NCBI RefSeq assembly: GCF_002909375.1
Contig: NZ_PPXD01000001.1
Coordinates: 233,709-297,708, forward strand
Length of the DNA stretch: 64,000 nucleotides
Source: Cryobacterium zongtaii
GTDB taxonomy: Bacteria > Actinomycetota > Actinomycetes > Actinomycetales > Microbacteriaceae
Direction: 5' to 3'
The position numbers and the translations under genes were made by a program. Numbering within the stretch: the first letter of the stretch is position 1; each line of letters begins with the position of its first letter. Shown here one piece after another: positions 61,729 through 64,000 of the stretch. Under the pieces are notes generated by a model. That model worked only from the letters and a program-made list of their open reading frames with translations, had not been told where the DNA came from and made no database searches.

Positions 61729-62622
61729 ATGGTTACTCACATTACAAAGGCCGTTATTCCCGCTGCCGGTATGGGAACCCGGTTTCTGCCGGCGACCAAG
61801 GCGATGCCCAAGGAAATGCTGCCCGTCGTCGACAAGCCTGCCATCCAGTATGTGGTGGAAGAGGCCGTGGCCGCCGGCCTGACCGATGTGCTCATGATCA
61901 CCGGCCGTAACAAGAACGCCCTGGAGAACCATTTCGACCGGGTCACCGAGCTCGAGGCGGTGCTCATCCAGAAGGGTGACCGCGACCGCCTGGCCAAGGT
62001 GAACGAGTCCACCGACCTCGCCGACATGCACTATGTGCGCCAGGGTGACCCGCTGGGCCTCGGCCACGCGGTGCTCCGCGCCAAGATGCACGTGGGCCGC
62101 GAACCGTTCGCCGTGCTGCTCGGTGACGACATCATCGACGCCCGCGACCCGCTGCTGGACAAGATGCTCTCCGAGCAGATCACCCGCAACACCAGCGTCG
62201 TGGCCCTGCTCGAGGTCGACCCGTCGCAGATCCACCTGTACGGTGCGGCCGCGATTGAGAAGACCGACGACCCCGACGTGGTGCGCATCACCGGTCTGGT
62301 CGAGAAGCCCGCGGCAGAGGATGCCCCGTCGAACCTGGCCATCATCGGCCGGTACGTGCTGCGCCCCGAGGTCTTCGACGTGCTCGAACACACCAAGCCG
62401 GGCAAGGGCAACGAGATCCAGCTCACCGACGCCCTGCAGGAGATGGCCGTCAACCCCGAGACCACCGGCGGCGTCTACGGCGTCATCTTCCGCGGCCGCC
62501 GCTACGACACCGGCGACCGGCTCGACTACATCAAGGCGATCATCCAGCTGGCCGTCGACCGCGACGACCTCGGCGTGGAACTGCGCCCCTGGCTCAAGGA
62601 ATTCACCTCCACTCTCGAGTAG
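61729..62622 (+). CDS. galU: UTP-glucose-1-phosphate uridylyltransferase
   Basis: A 297-residue protein with the nucleotide-binding start VIPAAGMGTRFLPATKAMPKEMLPVVDKPAIQY (only the pattern cited; residues 10-42), LGHAVLRAKMHVG, LLGDDII and VEKPAAEDAPSNLAIIGRYVL. It makes UDP-glucose for polysaccharide and cell-wall synthesis. First gene of the galU / acetyltransferase / membrane-protein string. Confidence 0.97.
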   Translation: MVTHITKAVIPAAGMGTRFLPATKAMPKEMLPVVDKPAIQYVVEEAVAAGLTDVLMITGRNKNALENHFDRVTELEAVLIQKGDRDRLAKVNESTDLADMHYVRQGDPLGLGHAVLRAKMHVGREPFAVLLGDDIIDARDPLLDKMLSEQITRNTSVVALLEVDPSQIHLYGAAAIEKTDDPDVVRITGLVEKPAAEDAPSNLAIIGRYVLRPEVFDVLEHTKPGKGNEIQLTDALQEMAVNPETTGGVYGVIFRGRRYDTGDRLDYIKAIIQLAVDRDDLGVELRPWLKEFTSTLE

Positions 62623-62700
62623 CGTGCAGGTTGATCAGGTCGGCACCGGACTAAGATTCGGTCATCATCGGGCTTCGGCCCCCAAGTAGACGGGTTCATC

Positions 62701-63360
62701 GTGCCGACCGCGATTCCTACGCTCCGTGAGGGGGCCGTGACCCTGCGCCCGATCCGGTTACGTGACGCCAGGGCCCTCGAGCGTGAGCTGATGGAGAACC
62801 GGTCCTGGCTGCGCACCTGGGAGGCCACCAGCCCGTACGCGCCGATGTCCTTCGACACCCGGGCCAGCATCCGCAGCCTGCTCGCGCACTCACGCACCGG
62901 TAGCGGATTGCCGTTCCTGGTCGAGTACAACGGCGAACTGGCCGGCCAGCTGAACGTGTCGTCGATCACCTGGGGGTCGCTCTCCAGCGCGTCGATCGGC
63001 TACTGGGTCGGCGAGGAGTTCGCGGGCCGGTCGATCACCCCGATCGCGGTGGCCCTGGCCACCGACTATTGCTTCAGCCAACTCGGCCTGCACCGGATGG
63101 ACATCTGCATCCGGCCGGAGAACGCGCCGTCGTTGAGGGTCGTCGAGAAGCTCGGCTTCCGGTACGAGGGTCTGCGCCGCCGGTTCATCCACATCAACGG
63201 CGCCTGGCGCGACCACTTCGCGTTCGGCATGGTGGCCGAGGAGGTGCGCGGTGGCGTGCTGCGCCGCTGGCAGGACGGCCTGGTGCCGCCGGGTCTGGCG
63301 TCCGTGAACGAGTTCGATACGGCCGCCGCCGCGCATCCACTCGAGGTGGCCGACAAGTGA
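62701..63360 (+). CDS. RimJ/RimL-type GNAT N-acetyltransferase
   Basis: A 219-residue protein with TLRPIRLRDARALERELMENRSWL at the start, GYWVGEEFAGRSITPIAVALATDYCF (acetyl-CoA loop) and HRMDICIRPENAPSLRVVEKLGFRYEGLRRRF (GNAT motif). RimJ-like enzymes acetylate protein N-termini. GTG start at 62701. The mycobacterial equivalent also follows galU closely. Confidence 0.92.
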   Translation: MPTAIPTLREGAVTLRPIRLRDARALERELMENRSWLRTWEATSPYAPMSFDTRASIRSLLAHSRTGSGLPFLVEYNGELAGQLNVSSITWGSLSSASIGYWVGEEFAGRSITPIAVALATDYCFSQLGLHRMDICIRPENAPSLRVVEKLGFRYEGLRRRFIHINGAWRDHFAFGMVAEEVRGGVLRRWQDGLVPPGLASVNEFDTAAAAHPLEVADK

Positions 63361-63414
63361 CACACCCCCCGGTAATCAGGCACGGAAGGCCCCGCGACTC
63401 ATACGTTAGGGAGC

Positions 63415-64000
63415 ATGAGTAGCGAAGTCCTGGGTGGGGGAGTGATGGTGGCCGTTGCCGCCGCGCTCTGGGTGACGTATCTCATGCCGACATGGGCGAG
63501 ACGCCGGCAATATCTCGCCACCGAACGCAATGCCGTGCGTCTGCAGCAGACCCTGCGGATCCTCGCCGAGACGTCGGAAATTCCCCAGGAGGTACGCGTG
63601 GAAACCAACGCACGCGGAGTGTCCGCCCAACGCAGACTCCTCGCCCAGGCCGAGGAAGACGCCCGGATTGCCTCGAAGGCCGCCGGCGATGCCGCCACGG
63701 CCGCCCGGCGCGCCGCGGTACTGCGCGCCGCCGCCGCCCGACCCAAAGCGCTCACCCCGGCCGGCAAGGCCAAACGCCTGCGCACCATGCGTGCCCTCTC
63801 CACCCTGCTGCTACTCATCGGCCTGGTGTTCACCGTCGTGGGCGCCACCCTGCTCTCAGCGGGCGTGTGGACGCTCCTGGCCGGCGGCCTGGTCGCCGCG
63901 GCGACCGCCGTCGCCACCCTCGGCCGGCTCGCCACCGTCAGCCGCTCCGCCCGCGCCCCGCGCGCTGCAGCGGACGCCGATGCCGCTGCCGCCGGCCGTC
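63415..64000 (+). CDS. Membrane protein, N-terminal part (runs off window)
   Basis: Open from ATG 63415 (GGGAG upstream) to the window end, at least 195 residues. TM1 (about 10-25, VMVAVAAALWVTYLMPTW), a charged coiled-coil-like stretch rich in Ala/Arg (about 35-115), and two further helices (about 128-165) can be seen. It matches the conserved membrane protein that follows rimJ in other actinobacteria. Function is unknown; the C-terminus is outside the window. Confidence 0.8.
   Translation, partial: MSSEVLGGGVMVAVAAALWVTYLMPTWARRRQYLATERNAVRLQQTLRILAETSEIPQEVRVETNARGVSAQRRLLAQAEEDARIASKAAGDAATAARRAAVLRAAAARPKALTPAGKAKRLRTMRALSTLLLLIGLVFTVVGATLLSAGVWTLLAGGLVAAATAVATLGRLATVSRSARAPRAAADADAAAAGR

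Overview
The window is a contiguous piece of a high-GC actinobacterial chromosome with dense, housekeeping-type gene content. Several blocks match well-known mycobacterial gene orders: lpqE-like/carD/ispD-ispF/cysS/rlmB, DUF3263 next to LytR_C, XPB helicase next to its partner protein, DUF3027/DUF2530/serC, and mscL/zinc-ribbon protein/5-FTHF cyclo-ligase/galU/rimJ. Together with the fused ispDF, the TTG/GTG starts and the short intergenic spaces, this suggests Microbacteriaceae (Cryobacterium/Leifsonia-like). No phage, insertion sequence, transposase, rRNA operon or CRISPR array was seen.

Layout. 1-2.3 kb: phoU (partial) divergent from senX3-regX3, the phosphate two-component system. 2.3-7.5 kb: lipoprotein, carD, then a tightly overlapped ispDF-cysS-rlmB operon. 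7.8-11.7 kb: DUF4032 kinase-fold protein, an orphan MsmK/UgpC-type ABC ATPase, a membrane-anchored DsbA-like protein and tRNA-Thr. 11.8-20 kb: small metabolic, stress and envelope genes (deaminase, ClC channel, acetyltransferase, SDR, msrB, LytR_C, cspA, DUF3048 lipoprotein). 20-25 kb: groL with two CIRCE boxes, a WXG100 protein and a second two-component system. 25-33 kb: FolP2-like/RibD-like pair, XPB helicase pair, CspB-like protein, DUF3027/DUF2530 and serC. 33-37.5 kb: DtxR/IdeR-type iron regulator, two exported cell-wall hydrolases (NlpC/P60 and CHAP), an HNH endonuclease with a small ORF in front, and tRNA-Arg. 37.5-47.6 kb: oxidoreductase, small unknown genes, HtrA-like protease, a MocR regulator divergent from an EamA exporter, and TerC. 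47.8-54 kb: a Pls-type (epsilon-poly-lysine-synthetase-like) single-module NRPS, an M1 metallopeptidase and a phosphopantetheinyl transferase. 54-60 kb: membrane protein, CorA and a very large degenerate superfamily-1 helicase/Vsr-nuclease-like protein. 60-64 kb: mscL, Ruc-like zinc ribbon protein, 5-FTHF cyclo-ligase, then galU, a RimJ-like acetyltransferase and a membrane protein cut by the window edge.

Most interesting: (1) the Pls-like synthetase, peptidase and PPTase form a plausible minimal locus for a cationic homopoly-amino acid; (2) a 1251-residue helicase-nuclease relative has lost the Walker A lysine, the Walker B glutamate and probable nuclease residues, yet keeps an intact reading frame; (3) a 59-bp intergenic element occurs four times as two tandem pairs, with the same 73-bp period at two loci 52 kb apart, both at convergent gene ends; (4) the MocR gene shares its start codon (CATG) with its divergent neighbour and its stop codon (CTAG) with its convergent neighbour, with direct repeats in the shared promoter. 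All product calls come from reading the sequence and from recalled family knowledge. No database search was run.
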